NCBI GenBank assembly: GCA_937919925.1
Contig: CALFOT010000036.1
Location: 1-61,503 of the forward strand
Source of the DNA: an uncultured bacterium
GTDB lineage: Bacteria; Planctomycetota; UBA1135
Length of the DNA stretch: 61,503 nt
Direction of reading: 5' to 3'
Position numbers and translations under genes: made by a program. The notes below the pieces were generated by a model. It was not told the origin of the DNA. It searched no databases and saw only the letters and a list, made by a program, of their open reading frames with translations. Positions 44,572 through 54,033 of the stretch are shown here, piece after piece (the first letter of the stretch is position 1; each line of letters starts with the position of its first letter).

Positions 44572-45690
44572 GTGCACAAGCTGGCTCAGCAGATTGTCGA
44601 GCGCGTCGTTGCGGGAGGCCGCAGCGCGCAGGATGCACTTTTGCAAAGCTTACTGGAAGCCACCGCAGCGGGGAGCGGCGAGCTACAGCGCTTATCGGCG
44701 CGACGCCTCGTGATGAAGTTGAAAATAGATGGCCGTACTTGGTTGTTCAAAATCGACAGTCCGCAGCGCAGTTTTGAATCCTTGCGTGGACGTCTGCGTC
44801 AGCCATCGCTACTGCGCGAAGCCGAACACTTGCGCCAGTTGGGGCTGAACTATCCAGCCTTGCCGGCCGAGGTGCACGCCGAACAGCTAGATGCGGCAAA
44901 TGGCTTGTTCGCGCGGCCGTGGCTGGAAGGGCGCTGCGGCGATGTTTGGGTGCCACAGGATGCCGAGGCCGTCGGCGTTGGCTTGGCCAAGCTGCATGAG
45001 TTGGGCTGGACCGATGCGGATTTGTGCCCTGCCGATTTACTCCTGGATGCCGCTGGCTGTTTACTGCCGCTGGATTTGGGCCACGCGTTTCTGCACGAAA
45101 ACGGTCCATCTCCAGAAAAAGTACGGCTGCGTGATTTGGTGCGTTTACTAGGTGGTTGGAACGAAGCGCAGCGACTGGAACTAGGTGAGGCCATTGTGGC
45201 GGCCTACGCAGGTTTACTCCCCTGCCCTGCTGGTGACGAAATCTTGCGCCAAGCAAAGTTGTGGCGCTTTGAAATTATGCGGCGCCAAAGTCGGCGCTGC
45301 TTGCGACGTACGCGCGATTTTTTGCCGACTGCCCACGGTGGGGAACGCGTCGAAGCCGTACCAGTAGGCGCCGCCTTGCGCTTGCCAGTCCATGACCTCC
45401 GTGCTGCCAAGCGGGCGTTTCGTCTGCTGTATGAACTAGAGCTATTGGAGCTGCCGGCGTTGCGCGTATTGCGTTTTGGTACCAGCCAGCAACACGCCTT
45501 TGTGGAAGTTGCAGCCCCTCCACACACCCTAGCAAGCGCGGGCGAAGAAACGGCCGTGCACGCCTGTTTGGCGGCCCTACACGACGCCGGCTTTGCCGTA
45601 TTTCCGCATCAACTTCAGGACTTTCACATCCAAGCAAATGGCACGGCAGTGCTGGCCAACGCAGCCAGCTTGCAACGCCATGGAAGCTAG
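44572..45690 (+). CDS. Doubled LPS-kinase-like (KdkA/WaaP/InaA-type) protein
   Basis: 372 residues. Residues about 40-200 fit a protein-kinase-like fold: WLFKIDS (K60 as the ATP-binding Lys), LREAEHLRQLG (helix-C Glu), FARPWLEGR, AKLHELGWTDADLCPADLLLD (D150 as the catalytic-loop Asp, with His to Asp at the HGD position and Asn to Asp after it) and LPLDLGHAF (D168 in the DFG position). Residues 280-370 repeat the layout without the acidic residues (LAALHDAGFAVFPHQLQD). Position next to lptF/lptG suggests action on LPS core sugar, but activity is uncertain. Confidence 0.65.
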   Translation: MHKLAQQIVERVVAGGRSAQDALLQSLLEATAAGSGELQRLSARRLVMKLKIDGRTWLFKIDSPQRSFESLRGRLRQPSLLREAEHLRQLGLNYPALPAEVHAEQLDAANGLFARPWLEGRCGDVWVPQDAEAVGVGLAKLHELGWTDADLCPADLLLDAAGCLLPLDLGHAFLHENGPSPEKVRLRDLVRLLGGWNEAQRLELGEAIVAAYAGLLPCPAGDEILRQAKLWRFEIMRRQSRRCLRRTRDFLPTAHGGERVEAVPVGAALRLPVHDLRAAKRAFRLLYELELLELPALRVLRFGTSQQHAFVEVAAPPHTLASAGEETAVHACLAALHDAGFAVFPHQLQDFHIQANGTAVLANAASLQRHGS

Positions 45691-45695
45691 TGAGG

Positions 45696-47354
45696 TTACT
45701 GAATGTAGCCTAGCCCACGCAGCGATTCTTCAATCGCTTTGCTCTCTGCATCTGAAAAACCGGCACCCTCCGAGTTGGCACCTGGCTCGGCAGAATCATC
45801 CCAAATGGGCTCTTTAGGATTGTCAAAAATATCGCCGCGAATGCGCCCATCCATCCATTTCGGCACCGCCTCCCCGGTGGCGTATAGCAAAGTTGGCGAC
45901 GTGTCTTGAATATGCATGCCTTGCAGCTGAAAGCCGGCTTTGGCTTGCGGCCCCGCATAGGCAAAAATGCCGTCAAAACGGTGCTGTCCGGAAATTGGAG
46001 CATTCCGACGCGTGCCAAACAGCTCACGATCGCCCCAGCTTTCTTTGGTGACGCAACTTAATCCAGCCATTTGAAACTGAATATCTGGCGCCTCTGGTGT
46101 GCGCGGCCCGGTGTAAATATCTTCTTTGACACCAGACAAATCGACCGCCGGCGAACCATCCGGCATGTTGATTTTTTTCAACGCGGTAAGTACTTCTTGC
46201 ACCGTTTGCCGGTAGGCTTCCTCGCCATCTACAATGCCGAGCGGCTCACGATTCTTGCGGTTGATGCAGATGCCGTGCAGGGTTGCAAAAGCACGTGTCT
46301 TCGACCAAACCACATCACGCATGTCTGGATACTTCTTCCTCTTCGGGCGCACCAACACGATGCGGCCAAGTGGCCCCAAAACTTTGCCAACGCCAGCCAA
46401 ACCCAGCTTCGCAAACGCGTGGTGCAAGGGCAGCATTCCAAGAGTCCAACGTGGCGTTTTCTTGCGCACCAAGAAACCAGCTTGTTCCAGCCAGGTGTTG
46501 ATATGGAAATCGGTGTATTGCGGCCCAAAACCATGGTCACTCACCAGAGCCACCGGCACGGAGTCGCCTATTTGGGCGCGCACCTCCCCGACAAAATCAT
46601 CCGCCAGGCGGTAGGCATCTTGAATGACTTGGCCATACAAGCGATTGCCTTCCTCGGTGTAACCTGCATGGGTGGGATCTTGAAACTTCCAAAAATAGTG
46701 TTGGCAGCGATCCGTCACCGAAATCACCGTGAAGTAGAAATCCGTCGGCCGTGTTTTGAGCAGGTGGCGCTGCAAATCAAGCCGCTCGCGCTCAATTTTG
46801 AAGAGGTGATCACGCAATTGGGCATATTGCGCGAGATCGTCGCTAGGTGTTTCGGTATCGCCGTCGTAAGCGCCGTACTCCACATCCGGCTCATAGGGGT
46901 GACCAAGCACTTTGGTCATTTCATCGGTCAGTCCGGGAGGCCAGGCGATGGAATCCCCAGTCAACGGCATCGGAATTCCAGAAACCATGTAGCCATTGGC
47001 AACCGCAAAAGGCGGGTAGGTCATCGGTACTGACAAACAGCCCACGCTCCAACCGCGTTTGCTCAACAGCGACATCATGTCTTTGCCGACGTAGTTGCGG
47101 CTATCGTTCAAGAGCACACCATAAGTGCCTAGATTGCGGCGAATGAAGTGGAATACGCCGTGTTTGCCTGGGTTCAAACCGGTGAACATCGAAGTCCAGG
47201 CGGGTGGAGTCATGGGTGGTTTCTCCGATGTGAGCACCCCAGAGACTCCTTCTCGTAGGATACGAGCGATATGAGGCAACTCCCCGGCTTCTATCATTGG
47301 TCGAATGATGGCCCAAGTTGCTCCGTCGATTCCGACAATGGCGAGACGAGTCAT
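45696..47354 (-). CDS. Alkaline-phosphatase-family phosphodiesterase, copy A
   Basis: 552 residues without a signal peptide or membrane span. AP-superfamily core: LAIVGIDGATWAII (metal Asp), PPMTPPAWTSMFTG with the nucleophile Thr, NPGKHGVFHF, and ALVSDHGFGPQYTDFHIN (metal Asp-His) with a further His near the end (GQHRFDGIFAY). The Type I phosphodiesterase/nucleotide pyrophosphatase group is closest. It ends in LRGLGYIQ. It shares strong local similarity with the genes at 49508 and 54034. It is divergent from the Wza-like gene; a role in glycan phosphate transfer or removal is inferred from place. Confidence 0.85.
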   Translation of the reverse strand: MTRLAIVGIDGATWAIIRPMIEAGELPHIARILREGVSGVLTSEKPPMTPPAWTSMFTGLNPGKHGVFHFIRRNLGTYGVLLNDSRNYVGKDMMSLLSKRGWSVGCLSVPMTYPPFAVANGYMVSGIPMPLTGDSIAWPPGLTDEMTKVLGHPYEPDVEYGAYDGDTETPSDDLAQYAQLRDHLFKIERERLDLQRHLLKTRPTDFYFTVISVTDRCQHYFWKFQDPTHAGYTEEGNRLYGQVIQDAYRLADDFVGEVRAQIGDSVPVALVSDHGFGPQYTDFHINTWLEQAGFLVRKKTPRWTLGMLPLHHAFAKLGLAGVGKVLGPLGRIVLVRPKRKKYPDMRDVVWSKTRAFATLHGICINRKNREPLGIVDGEEAYRQTVQEVLTALKKINMPDGSPAVDLSGVKEDIYTGPRTPEAPDIQFQMAGLSCVTKESWGDRELFGTRRNAPISGQHRFDGIFAYAGPQAKAGFQLQGMHIQDTSPTLLYATGEAVPKWMDGRIRGDIFDNPKEPIWDDSAEPGANSEGAGFSDAESKAIEESLRGLGYIQ

Positions 47355-47385
47355 GGCAGTAGTTTTAATTTCCCCAGGTCCCTAT

Positions 47386-47413
47386 TTGACCCTGCGCGAG
47401 GTTCTGAGACAAT
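47386..47413 (+). promoter_or_regulatory. Likely sigma70 promoter of the Wza-like gene
   Basis: TTGACC (47386-47391) and GACAAT (47408-47413) with a 16-bp spacer, about 29 bp before the ATG. The -35 box is five of six to consensus and the -10 box four of six. It lies in the divergent gap with the phosphodiesterase gene. Confidence 0.45.
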
Positions 47414-47441
47414 AGCCAACTGTAAGTGCCCCACAAAGAGC

Positions 47442-48215
47442 ATGAATCTACGCCTCTCACATTTGTTAATCGCCATGCCTGTCGCTTTTGCGGCTTGCAA
47501 TGTCTCGCCGTACACGGAAGGTCCAAGTATGAACGAGAACCCTGGGATCCTCCCTTTAGACTATGAATCTGAAATCGCCAATGGCGAATTTTTCCTCGGC
47601 CCCGAGGATAAGGTAATTTTAGATGTCTACCAAAACCAGGATTTATCGCGTACTTACAAAATTCGTATCGATGGCACCGTAAACCTGCCTTTGGTGGGCA
47701 AACTGCGCGCCACTGGGCAAACGCGTGATCAATTCGAAGATAGTCTGATGGATGCCTACGCCAAATATTTGGTGAATCCGGTCGTTTATGTGGATGTCGA
47801 ATTTTCACCCAAGCGCAAAGTTTCGGTCATGGGAGAGGTCAATCGAGCTGCAGTCCTGTCTTTAACCAGCCCACGCACCACTGTTCTTGATGTAATTGCT
47901 GCCGCAGGCGGCCTCTCTCCAGATGGTGATAAAACGGGCGTTTTGATTGCGCGTTATGTGGATGGCATCATGACCGTCAAACATTTCGACTTGGACATGC
48001 TGTTTGCGCCGGATGATGTGAACGTCCGTTCGTCTGTGCCATTCGTGCAAGCGGGAGATGTGGTGTACGTGGTCAAGACTGCGGAAGCAATTTACAACCA
48101 GCACCTCACGACGGTTTCCGACACGCTGCGCGCCATGAGTTTTGGCGAGCGCGTCATTCTGAGTGCCCCGCGCACTGCGGAAGCCTTACAGGGTGACCTC
48201 GACGAGCCCCTCTAA
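47442..48215 (+). CDS. Polysaccharide export lipoprotein (Wza family)
   Basis: 257 residues from the ATG at 47442, which gives a lipoprotein signal (LLIAMPVAFAAC). The export domain reads FLGPEDKVILDVYQNQDLSR, KIRIDGTVNLPLVGKLRATG and DAYAKYLVNPVVYVDVE, then an SLBB domain (VSVMGEVNRAAVLSL, VLDVIAAAGGLSPDG, VQAGDVVYV). It lacks the C-terminal helix barrel of full Wza. It would form the outer-membrane/periplasm conduit for a surface polysaccharide. No Wzc/Wzb kinase pair is adjacent. Confidence 0.9.
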   Translation: MNLRLSHLLIAMPVAFAACNVSPYTEGPSMNENPGILPLDYESEIANGEFFLGPEDKVILDVYQNQDLSRTYKIRIDGTVNLPLVGKLRATGQTRDQFEDSLMDAYAKYLVNPVVYVDVEFSPKRKVSVMGEVNRAAVLSLTSPRTTVLDVIAAAGGLSPDGDKTGVLIARYVDGIMTVKHFDLDMLFAPDDVNVRSSVPFVQAGDVVYVVKTAEAIYNQHLTTVSDTLRAMSFGERVILSAPRTAEALQGDLDEPL

Positions 48216-48227
48216 AGCAAGAGGGCG

Positions 48228-49502
48228 TTACACAAACAGGCGCTTCGGGCAACCGGAGCGCCTGAATGCGTTCCAGTATTCGGCAGCCGGTAGCTCCCAG
48301 AATGCCTCCAACCCATCGGCTTGACTATCGCGCGCATACCAGCAGCTGAGGCCATGCTCCACCCGCAGATAATCCACTTCCGCAATCTGCGATGCGTAAG
48401 CCAACAGTGCTTCATCTTTGCGCGCGCGCAAATTGGCATCAATCGCTACCCCAGTCGTGATGGGTAGCGGCTGCCATAAACCAGAAGCCGCCAGCGTTGC
48501 CTCTAAGCCTTGCGGCCAAGCAGCTTGCAGCACCCGATTGGCTTCAAAATGATCCACATGATTATCTGCCCACCAAACAGTGAATACGCGATTGGGCTGG
48601 AAATCCTGCAGCAAATCATGCAATTGAGAAGTCCAGGGTCCGCGCTTATGCAACGCGGTTTCGGGTGCATCCAGAAAGTGATAATCCCGCACGCCAAGAA
48701 TATCCATGGCCCGTTGCGCTTCTAAGTGGCGGATACGCGCCGACTCCTGCTCCGAAACGGTACTCACGCCTTTGCGACCATCGGTTAACCAAATCACCCG
48801 CAAATCAGTGCCTGCATCTAAAGCCTGCAGCATGGCCGCACCACACTGCAGGATGTCGTCATCAAAATGCGGCATCACCACTGCAGCTTTTTCGACCGTT
48901 TGTAAAGTCGCGCTGTGACGGCTGCGCAACACTTCTTGCATGCTGCGCTGATAATCCAGCGCAGTGGCTAGGTGGCGTCGATTCAGTAAGGCCTGACCAC
49001 CGCGGCGTCGCCACTCCACCCGCCAAGAAAGGTTTAACAAATCAAGGTGAAATTGGGCGGGTAGCACCAACAGAGCTTCCGCGCCGCCGCGACCACGATG
49101 ACGGAATGCCGAGCGATAAGCGCGCAGGCCGTGGGCCGAATCCGTAAAAGTACGCCCTTGATCCTGGCCTTCCGCGGCTAAAATCAAATTGCCCCATAGC
49201 GGAATATCACGTTCGTACAAAGCCACCGGAAAGTTGCGTGGGAGTTCGCGCAAAACTTCTTGCAGCGATTCCGTTTCAAGCCCTGGAGCGGGTGCCGGAG
49301 CGAGCAGTAAATCACAATCTTTCCCCCACGGCATCGGCCGTTCCACACCTTGTGCCTCATTCAGCTGGAAGGTGCCCGGAATCCACGGGCGCGAATCGCC
49401 GTGCAAAAATCCCGGGCGTTGCGCAGGTAACCCCTCGCCGACCTCTGGCATGGTGAGGATGTTTTGCGGGCGGCCAAGCAGACATGGAAAGTAGCGCCCC
49501 AT
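48228..49502 (-). CDS. PIG-L family N-acetylglucosaminyl deacetylase-like protein
   Basis: 424 residues. The N-terminal 200 residues are not recognised. The C-terminal half is a PIG-L (LmbE) domain: AAVVMPHFDDDILQCGAAML (zinc motif PHxDD-type), LRVIWLTDGRKG, RHLEAQRAMDILGVRDYHFL and WWADNHVDHFEANRVLQAAW (the zinc His motif HxDH). Such enzymes remove N-acetyl groups from GlcNAc in glycolipid or mycothiol-type molecules. Here the glycan locus suggests deacetylation of a surface sugar. It is convergent with the Wza-like gene, 12 bp apart. Confidence 0.88.
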   Translation of the reverse strand: MGRYFPCLLGRPQNILTMPEVGEGLPAQRPGFLHGDSRPWIPGTFQLNEAQGVERPMPWGKDCDLLLAPAPAPGLETESLQEVLRELPRNFPVALYERDIPLWGNLILAAEGQDQGRTFTDSAHGLRAYRSAFRHRGRGGAEALLVLPAQFHLDLLNLSWRVEWRRRGGQALLNRRHLATALDYQRSMQEVLRSRHSATLQTVEKAAVVMPHFDDDILQCGAAMLQALDAGTDLRVIWLTDGRKGVSTVSEQESARIRHLEAQRAMDILGVRDYHFLDAPETALHKRGPWTSQLHDLLQDFQPNRVFTVWWADNHVDHFEANRVLQAAWPQGLEATLAASGLWQPLPITTGVAIDANLRARKDEALLAYASQIAEVDYLRVEHGLSCWYARDSQADGLEAFWELPAAEYWNAFRRSGCPKRLFV

Positions 49503-49507
49503 GGAAT

Positions 49508-51178
49508 TTACTCCATATAACCGAGAGCTTTCATGGTTTCGATCAGTTTGGCATTGTCGTCTTCGATAGCTTCGCCGCTAACACGCGGCTTTAGTTCGAT
49601 GTGACCTTCGCGCACCACTACTGGATGCGCAGCACGGTACTCCGCTGTGAGACAGTCTTCCATCACGCGCCCATCCATATAATCCTCCACCGGCAAACCC
49701 AGTAGATGCAGCATCATCGGAGTCATATCCGCAATGCGCGCGCCATCGATACGCACATTTTCCTTGATGATGCCTTTACCTTCCCAACCGAATATGCCAT
49801 TCGGGCGGTGCATGGCGGGGCGCCCTTCGACGGCTTCCTGAGCATGCACAGCCACCAACGGATGCGGCGACATATTGCAGGCGGTATCCACTGTGACGCA
49901 TTGAATATCCGGTGCATTGTGCAGTTGCTCGCCATGCCACAAATCTTCGCGTTTGTAGGCACGATCGATGACGCGTGTGCCATCCGGTGCTTGGATGTGA
50001 ACCACCTTGGCAATGATTTCCTCACGCAAAGCTTCGTATGCGGCACCCGGCTCGACAATCCCTTGTGGCTCGCGCCCCTTGAGGTTGATCAAGACAATGT
50101 CTTCACCCCCAGAGAAGCTCGAATAGGCGCGTGTTTTCGGCCAATCAATCATCTCCATGATGGTTTCTTCTTGGCCTTTGCCAAGTTTGCGCCCGCGTTT
50201 GACGAGAATGCGCAAGATGCCTGTGCGCCGCAGTAAGCCATTCCACTTACGCTGCACGAACAGCTTCAGCTTCATGATTTGAGCGCTGGACTTCAGCACC
50301 AAGTAACCGTTATCAAGCAGCCACTTGTTCATAAAATAACGGTAAGTAATCGGACCAAAACCGTGATCCGAGCAGGTGCCGAAGGCAACCTCTCCATCCA
50401 TCGCAAGAGCTTTTGCGCGGATACGCCCAAAAGCCGCATCGACTGCCGTATAAACATCGGCAAGAACATTTTTGCGCGCCTCCCACAAGCCCGGATTCTT
50501 TGCTTGCCAAACTGGGTCTTGGAAGCACCATGCCTGGTGAGAAGTTAAATCCACTTGGCGGTAGACCAAGCAGAACAAATCTGGATCGTGATGATCCAGA
50601 ATATGTTCACCCATACGTGTAATCTGTTCGATCACATGCATCAAACATTTCGACGCTTCCTCTTCGTTGGCGCTGTGGAAAAGAATTTCCGGCTCGTTAT
50701 CCGCGGGCACATCGCCGATGGCAGCTTCAAGTTCCTGACGCAGCTCCGGTGGATGAATAAAATCCGACTTACGATCCGGCGTTAATAAACCGCCAATCAT
50801 GCAGCCATTAATCTTCTCCACCGGGAAAGTCAGCGGCACGGTAATCACTGCAACTTTCTTGCCGTGGTCCGAAGCCAACCTCCAAACCGTGGGCGCCATC
50901 ACTGAATCCAAAGAAACCACCGGACGTTGATAACTGCCGTGGCGCTGTTCCCGGAAGAAGAAAATCCCGTGCTTACCTGGCTCCACGCCAGTCATGAAGG
51001 AGCTCCATGCCAACGACGAGTTAGGCGGTGTGGTGCTTGCCAAAACGCCACTCGCTCCACCTTGCACCATCGCTGCCAGGTTCGGCAGCTTGCCGGCTTT
51101 GATCATCGGATCGATGATGTCCCAAGTGGCGCCGTCGATGCCGGCGATCACTACACGTTTTCGTTTACCGTTACTCAT
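49508..51178 (-). CDS. Alkaline-phosphatase-family phosphodiesterase, copy B
   Basis: 556 residues from the ATG at 51178 (a longer frame exists but adds only eight residues before the core). VVIAGIDGATWDII (metal Asp), PPNSSLAWSSFMTG with Ser as the probable nucleophile, VEPGKHGIFFF, FGTCSDHGFGPITYRYFMN (metal Asp-His) and the C-terminal ending MKALGYME. Nucleophile choice differs from copy A (Thr). It precedes the PIG-L gene by 5 bp, so deacetylation and phosphate chemistry may be on the same glycan. No signal peptide. Confidence 0.85.
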   Translation of the reverse strand: MSNGKRKRVVIAGIDGATWDIIDPMIKAGKLPNLAAMVQGGASGVLASTTPPNSSLAWSSFMTGVEPGKHGIFFFREQRHGSYQRPVVSLDSVMAPTVWRLASDHGKKVAVITVPLTFPVEKINGCMIGGLLTPDRKSDFIHPPELRQELEAAIGDVPADNEPEILFHSANEEEASKCLMHVIEQITRMGEHILDHHDPDLFCLVYRQVDLTSHQAWCFQDPVWQAKNPGLWEARKNVLADVYTAVDAAFGRIRAKALAMDGEVAFGTCSDHGFGPITYRYFMNKWLLDNGYLVLKSSAQIMKLKLFVQRKWNGLLRRTGILRILVKRGRKLGKGQEETIMEMIDWPKTRAYSSFSGGEDIVLINLKGREPQGIVEPGAAYEALREEIIAKVVHIQAPDGTRVIDRAYKREDLWHGEQLHNAPDIQCVTVDTACNMSPHPLVAVHAQEAVEGRPAMHRPNGIFGWEGKGIIKENVRIDGARIADMTPMMLHLLGLPVEDYMDGRVMEDCLTAEYRAAHPVVVREGHIELKPRVSGEAIEDDNAKLIETMKALGYME

Positions 51179-51243
51179 GGGTGAGGGAAGCGCGCGCTCC
51201 AACAGCAGAATAGCGGGGCGGCTCGCTCCCTTTCTAGGGTCTG

Positions 51244-52773
51244 TTAGCCACGCTTCAACCGGCGCTTGAGCAGGGTGACGACCGCGGGATCGACTTGGCG
51301 CGTAAGCAGGGTTGCTCCGGTATAGAAACTTGCACCCAGTAAACCACCAAGCAGTGGGTTTTCGTCCAATCCTACCATGACGATGAGGCCGATCATGGCC
51401 GCGGTCAAGCCGTAGTAGGGAACGGTGCGCGCCAACGCTGGCAGCGGGTTTCCGTACATCCTGCCGACTATCAACATTTTGGCGACGAACTCCACGGCTG
51501 CGGTGATCGTGGAAGCCCAGGCTGCGCCGAGAATTCCATAGCGCGGAATCAGAAAAATGTTTAGTACCACGCTACAAGCAGCCACCAATCCACCTAAAAG
51601 TGGCACTTTACGCTCCATTTCCGGGTGGCTAATCATTAAAAAGCCAACCGGGCCGCCGATACAGTCGAAGAACACCGAAATGAGCAAAACTTGTAATACC
51701 TGCCCTGTGGTGTAAAGCACACCGAGTTCAGGAACACCAAAACGGTATTCCTCGCCAAACCAACCCGCCACGATATGGGCGTAAAGAAACACTCCGGCGG
51801 CCATCGGTGCGGCCCAAAACGCCTGCCAGCGGACGGCGCGACCATAGAGCAAGCGGGTGGCGTCGTGCTGGTCTTTGCCATCCGTCATTTTGGCCAAACG
51901 CGGGAACAACGCCGTATTGAACGCCATGGTGATGGTGTGGAACACAATGGCCACCCGCATCGCTTGCGCGTACATGCCACGAGCGGCGTCGACGTTTGCT
52001 GGGCCCTCATAACCTTCGACCAAACTCACATACAGAACACCCATCAACAAAATGTCGATGCGGTTGCGCAACATACGCAACATACGGAACACCGCAATGA
52101 AACCGGCTTGTTGAAACAAGGTCAAGGCCCGCAGCACGTTCGTTCCAGGCAAAGCTTGCCCAGCCAGAAGATCACGGCGTACTAAGCGTGGCACCAGCCA
52201 ACCGCGAAACGATGCGCCCAGCAGAAACATCACGAAAACCCCCAGCACGCGATGCTCCACCGGCAACAAAATGAGCGCCAACATGGCACCGCCGGCGCGA
52301 ATCAATCCTGTGAGGATTTCAATCACCGCGGTTTTGGCCATGCGTTCGTGCGCCTGGAACATGGAATCGCCAAGGCCGCCCATCGCGTCTGCAAAGGTGA
52401 TGAGCAAAGCGATCCCAAAAAGTAGATAACGCTCAGCTTGCTCCTCCACCTCCAATCCCCAAGATTCATAAACCAAAAACACGCCGAGTCCGACCGCTGC
52501 CAAAAGCGTGCCGACCACCATCGCCAAACGGCCATCGGCATACATCTGGGCGGCATTGGATTTGTCGCGCGCGACTTGCCGGGTGATCACCACTGGCACG
52601 CCAAAAGTAGAAATCATTCCAGCGAAAAAAATCAGCGTGGACATCAAACTGTAGACGCCGTTTTCCCCAACCTCGACAAAGTTCGGCAAGATAAAACCGA
52701 ACAACGCATAAATCGCCACGCTGGAAAACTTGGCGCCGGTCAGGAAAATCGTATTGCGCGCGAGGCTACTCAC
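51244..52773 (-). CDS. Oligosaccharide flippase (Wzx/MVF family)
   Basis: 509 residues with 12-14 predicted spans (for example FLTGAKFSSVAIYALFGFIL, TLIFFAGMISTFGVPVVITR and AGGAMLALILLPVEHRV), the MOP-superfamily pattern of lipid-linked oligosaccharide translocases. GTG start, immediately after the stop of the exonuclease gene. It would move a lipid-linked repeat unit across the inner membrane for the export lipoprotein downstream on the other strand. The glycosyltransferases that build the unit are absent from the window. Confidence 0.88.
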   Translation of the reverse strand: MSSLARNTIFLTGAKFSSVAIYALFGFILPNFVEVGENGVYSLMSTLIFFAGMISTFGVPVVITRQVARDKSNAAQMYADGRLAMVVGTLLAAVGLGVFLVYESWGLEVEEQAERYLLFGIALLITFADAMGGLGDSMFQAHERMAKTAVIEILTGLIRAGGAMLALILLPVEHRVLGVFVMFLLGASFRGWLVPRLVRRDLLAGQALPGTNVLRALTLFQQAGFIAVFRMLRMLRNRIDILLMGVLYVSLVEGYEGPANVDAARGMYAQAMRVAIVFHTITMAFNTALFPRLAKMTDGKDQHDATRLLYGRAVRWQAFWAAPMAAGVFLYAHIVAGWFGEEYRFGVPELGVLYTTGQVLQVLLISVFFDCIGGPVGFLMISHPEMERKVPLLGGLVAACSVVLNIFLIPRYGILGAAWASTITAAVEFVAKMLIVGRMYGNPLPALARTVPYYGLTAAMIGLIVMVGLDENPLLGGLLGASFYTGATLLTRQVDPAVVTLLKRRLKRG

Positions 52774-53508
52774 CTATTTATACAACGGAATCAAGGTGTT
52801 GCGTAGGCGCTGGAATAAATCCGCCGTGGCCCGCGTATCACGCAGACAATATTCAGCAATTTCGTCGTAGCGACCCGTGCGTGCTTTTTGCGCCACCATC
52901 GAGCCGTCCATTTTGCCCTTTGGCGATTCCACTCCAAAACGGCGGCACCAATAATCCAGCGAGTAAGATTCCTGCGCAGCACCGAAGAAATTCAGCACTT
53001 CCATTAAATCACAATGTTCGCGCACACTATAGCGATAACCGGCAAGTTGGCGGCTAGGTTTGACATCCAACATGGCAGAGCGTGTCATTAGCACCGGGCC
53101 GTCGTAACCGCGACCGTTGTAAGTCACCACCGTGCCCCAATCCGCTGCAAGACGCCAAAACTCGGTGAGGATTTCGCGCTCGTTGCCGCGAAAAACACGC
53201 GTGCCTGGAACTTCCGGAAAATCATCCCAGCGGCAACCGGAGCCATGCACCAACACAGCGCCTTGATCCTTCTGCATATTCCACATGGCAATGGCCACCA
53301 CGCGCCCAAGTCCGCGCACAAACGCGAGGCGATTTTGCAGATCCTCGGTAGTCTCTTTACGCTTACGCGCCATCAAATAATGGCGCGTGGCTTCATCAAC
53401 CTCTTCCCATTCGAGCCCTGCAACTTCGATATCAAAGGCCACAATCGGTGCGCGCAGGTTGCTGTCCATAGCATCGGCAGCACCTGGCTTGGCAGCCTTC
53501 GGAGTCAT
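52774..53508 (-). CDS. PolB-like 3'-5' exonuclease (DnaQ fold)
   Basis: 244 residues with the DEDDy-type exonuclease motifs: ExoI VAFDIEVAGLEWEEV (Asp-x-Glu), ExoII VVTYNGRGYDGPVLM (Asp) and ExoIII EYCLRDTRATADLF (Tyr-x3-Asp). The best fit is the predicted 3'-5' exonuclease family related to the PolB exonuclease domain. No polymerase domain is attached. It is coupled with UspA upstream (overlapping ATGA) and with the flippase downstream, an operon with no obvious DNA-metabolism partner. Confidence 0.88.
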   Translation of the reverse strand: MTPKAAKPGAADAMDSNLRAPIVAFDIEVAGLEWEEVDEATRHYLMARKRKETTEDLQNRLAFVRGLGRVVAIAMWNMQKDQGAVLVHGSGCRWDDFPEVPGTRVFRGNEREILTEFWRLAADWGTVVTYNGRGYDGPVLMTRSAMLDVKPSRQLAGYRYSVREHCDLMEVLNFFGAAQESYSLDYWCRRFGVESPKGKMDGSMVAQKARTGRYDEIAEYCLRDTRATADLFQRLRNTLIPLYK

Positions 53509-53996
53509 GAACGCGCTTCTCCCGCACGCGGAGCAAGATCATCTTTGTGCACGGTCAACACTGGAACAGGCGCCATGCGCACAACTTTTTCCGCCGTGGA
53601 GCCAAGTAGCAAATGTGCCAATCCACCCCGGCCATGCGTGGAAATCACAATCACACTGCAGGCGCATTCTTTGGCCGTTTTGACAATTGCAGTGGAGGGC
53701 CGGCCCATTTCTACCAACAGCGTTTCCACCTTTACGCCTAAGCCGCGCAATTGCTCTGCTGCGGATTCCAGCGCCTTGCGCGCGCCGCTACGAAATTCCT
53801 CGCGGTAGTTGCCCAAATCCAAAGCTCCGGGCGCCATATAACTGGCAAAGACCGGCGCGGTTGCGACCAAATCATCCTCCAATGCGTGCATGAGAATGAT
53901 CTTGCCTTGGTTGGAAAGCGCCAAACGTGCAGCCCAGGGATAGGCCTGCTCCGCTTGCTCGGAAAAATCAGTTGCAAGAAGGATGCGAGAAAACAT
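53505..53996 (-). CDS. Universal stress protein (UspA family)
   Basis: 163 residues from the ATG at 53996 (a GTG two codons earlier is possible). The N-terminal RILLATDFSEQAEQAY and the ATP-binding motif STHGRGGLAHLLLGSTAEKV, followed by PVPVLTVHKDD, mark an ATP-binding Usp domain. Usp proteins rise under starvation and stress; the partner is unknown. Its TGA overlaps the ATG of the exonuclease gene. Confidence 0.93.
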   Translation of the reverse strand: MFSRILLATDFSEQAEQAYPWAARLALSNQGKIILMHALEDDLVATAPVFASYMAPGALDLGNYREEFRSGARKALESAAEQLRGLGVKVETLLVEMGRPSTAIVKTAKECACSVIVISTHGRGGLAHLLLGSTAEKVVRMAPVPVLTVHKDDLAPRAGEARS

Positions 53997-54033
53997 GGCC
54001 ACTGTAGATTAGCGTCGCCGACGCCTTGGCGGC

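Noticed and set aside
46071-47033. 320-codon plus-strand frame inside phosphodiesterase copy A
   Set aside because: Fully antisense to a gene with clear motifs; composition (many His, Arg, Gln) is that of a shadow frame.
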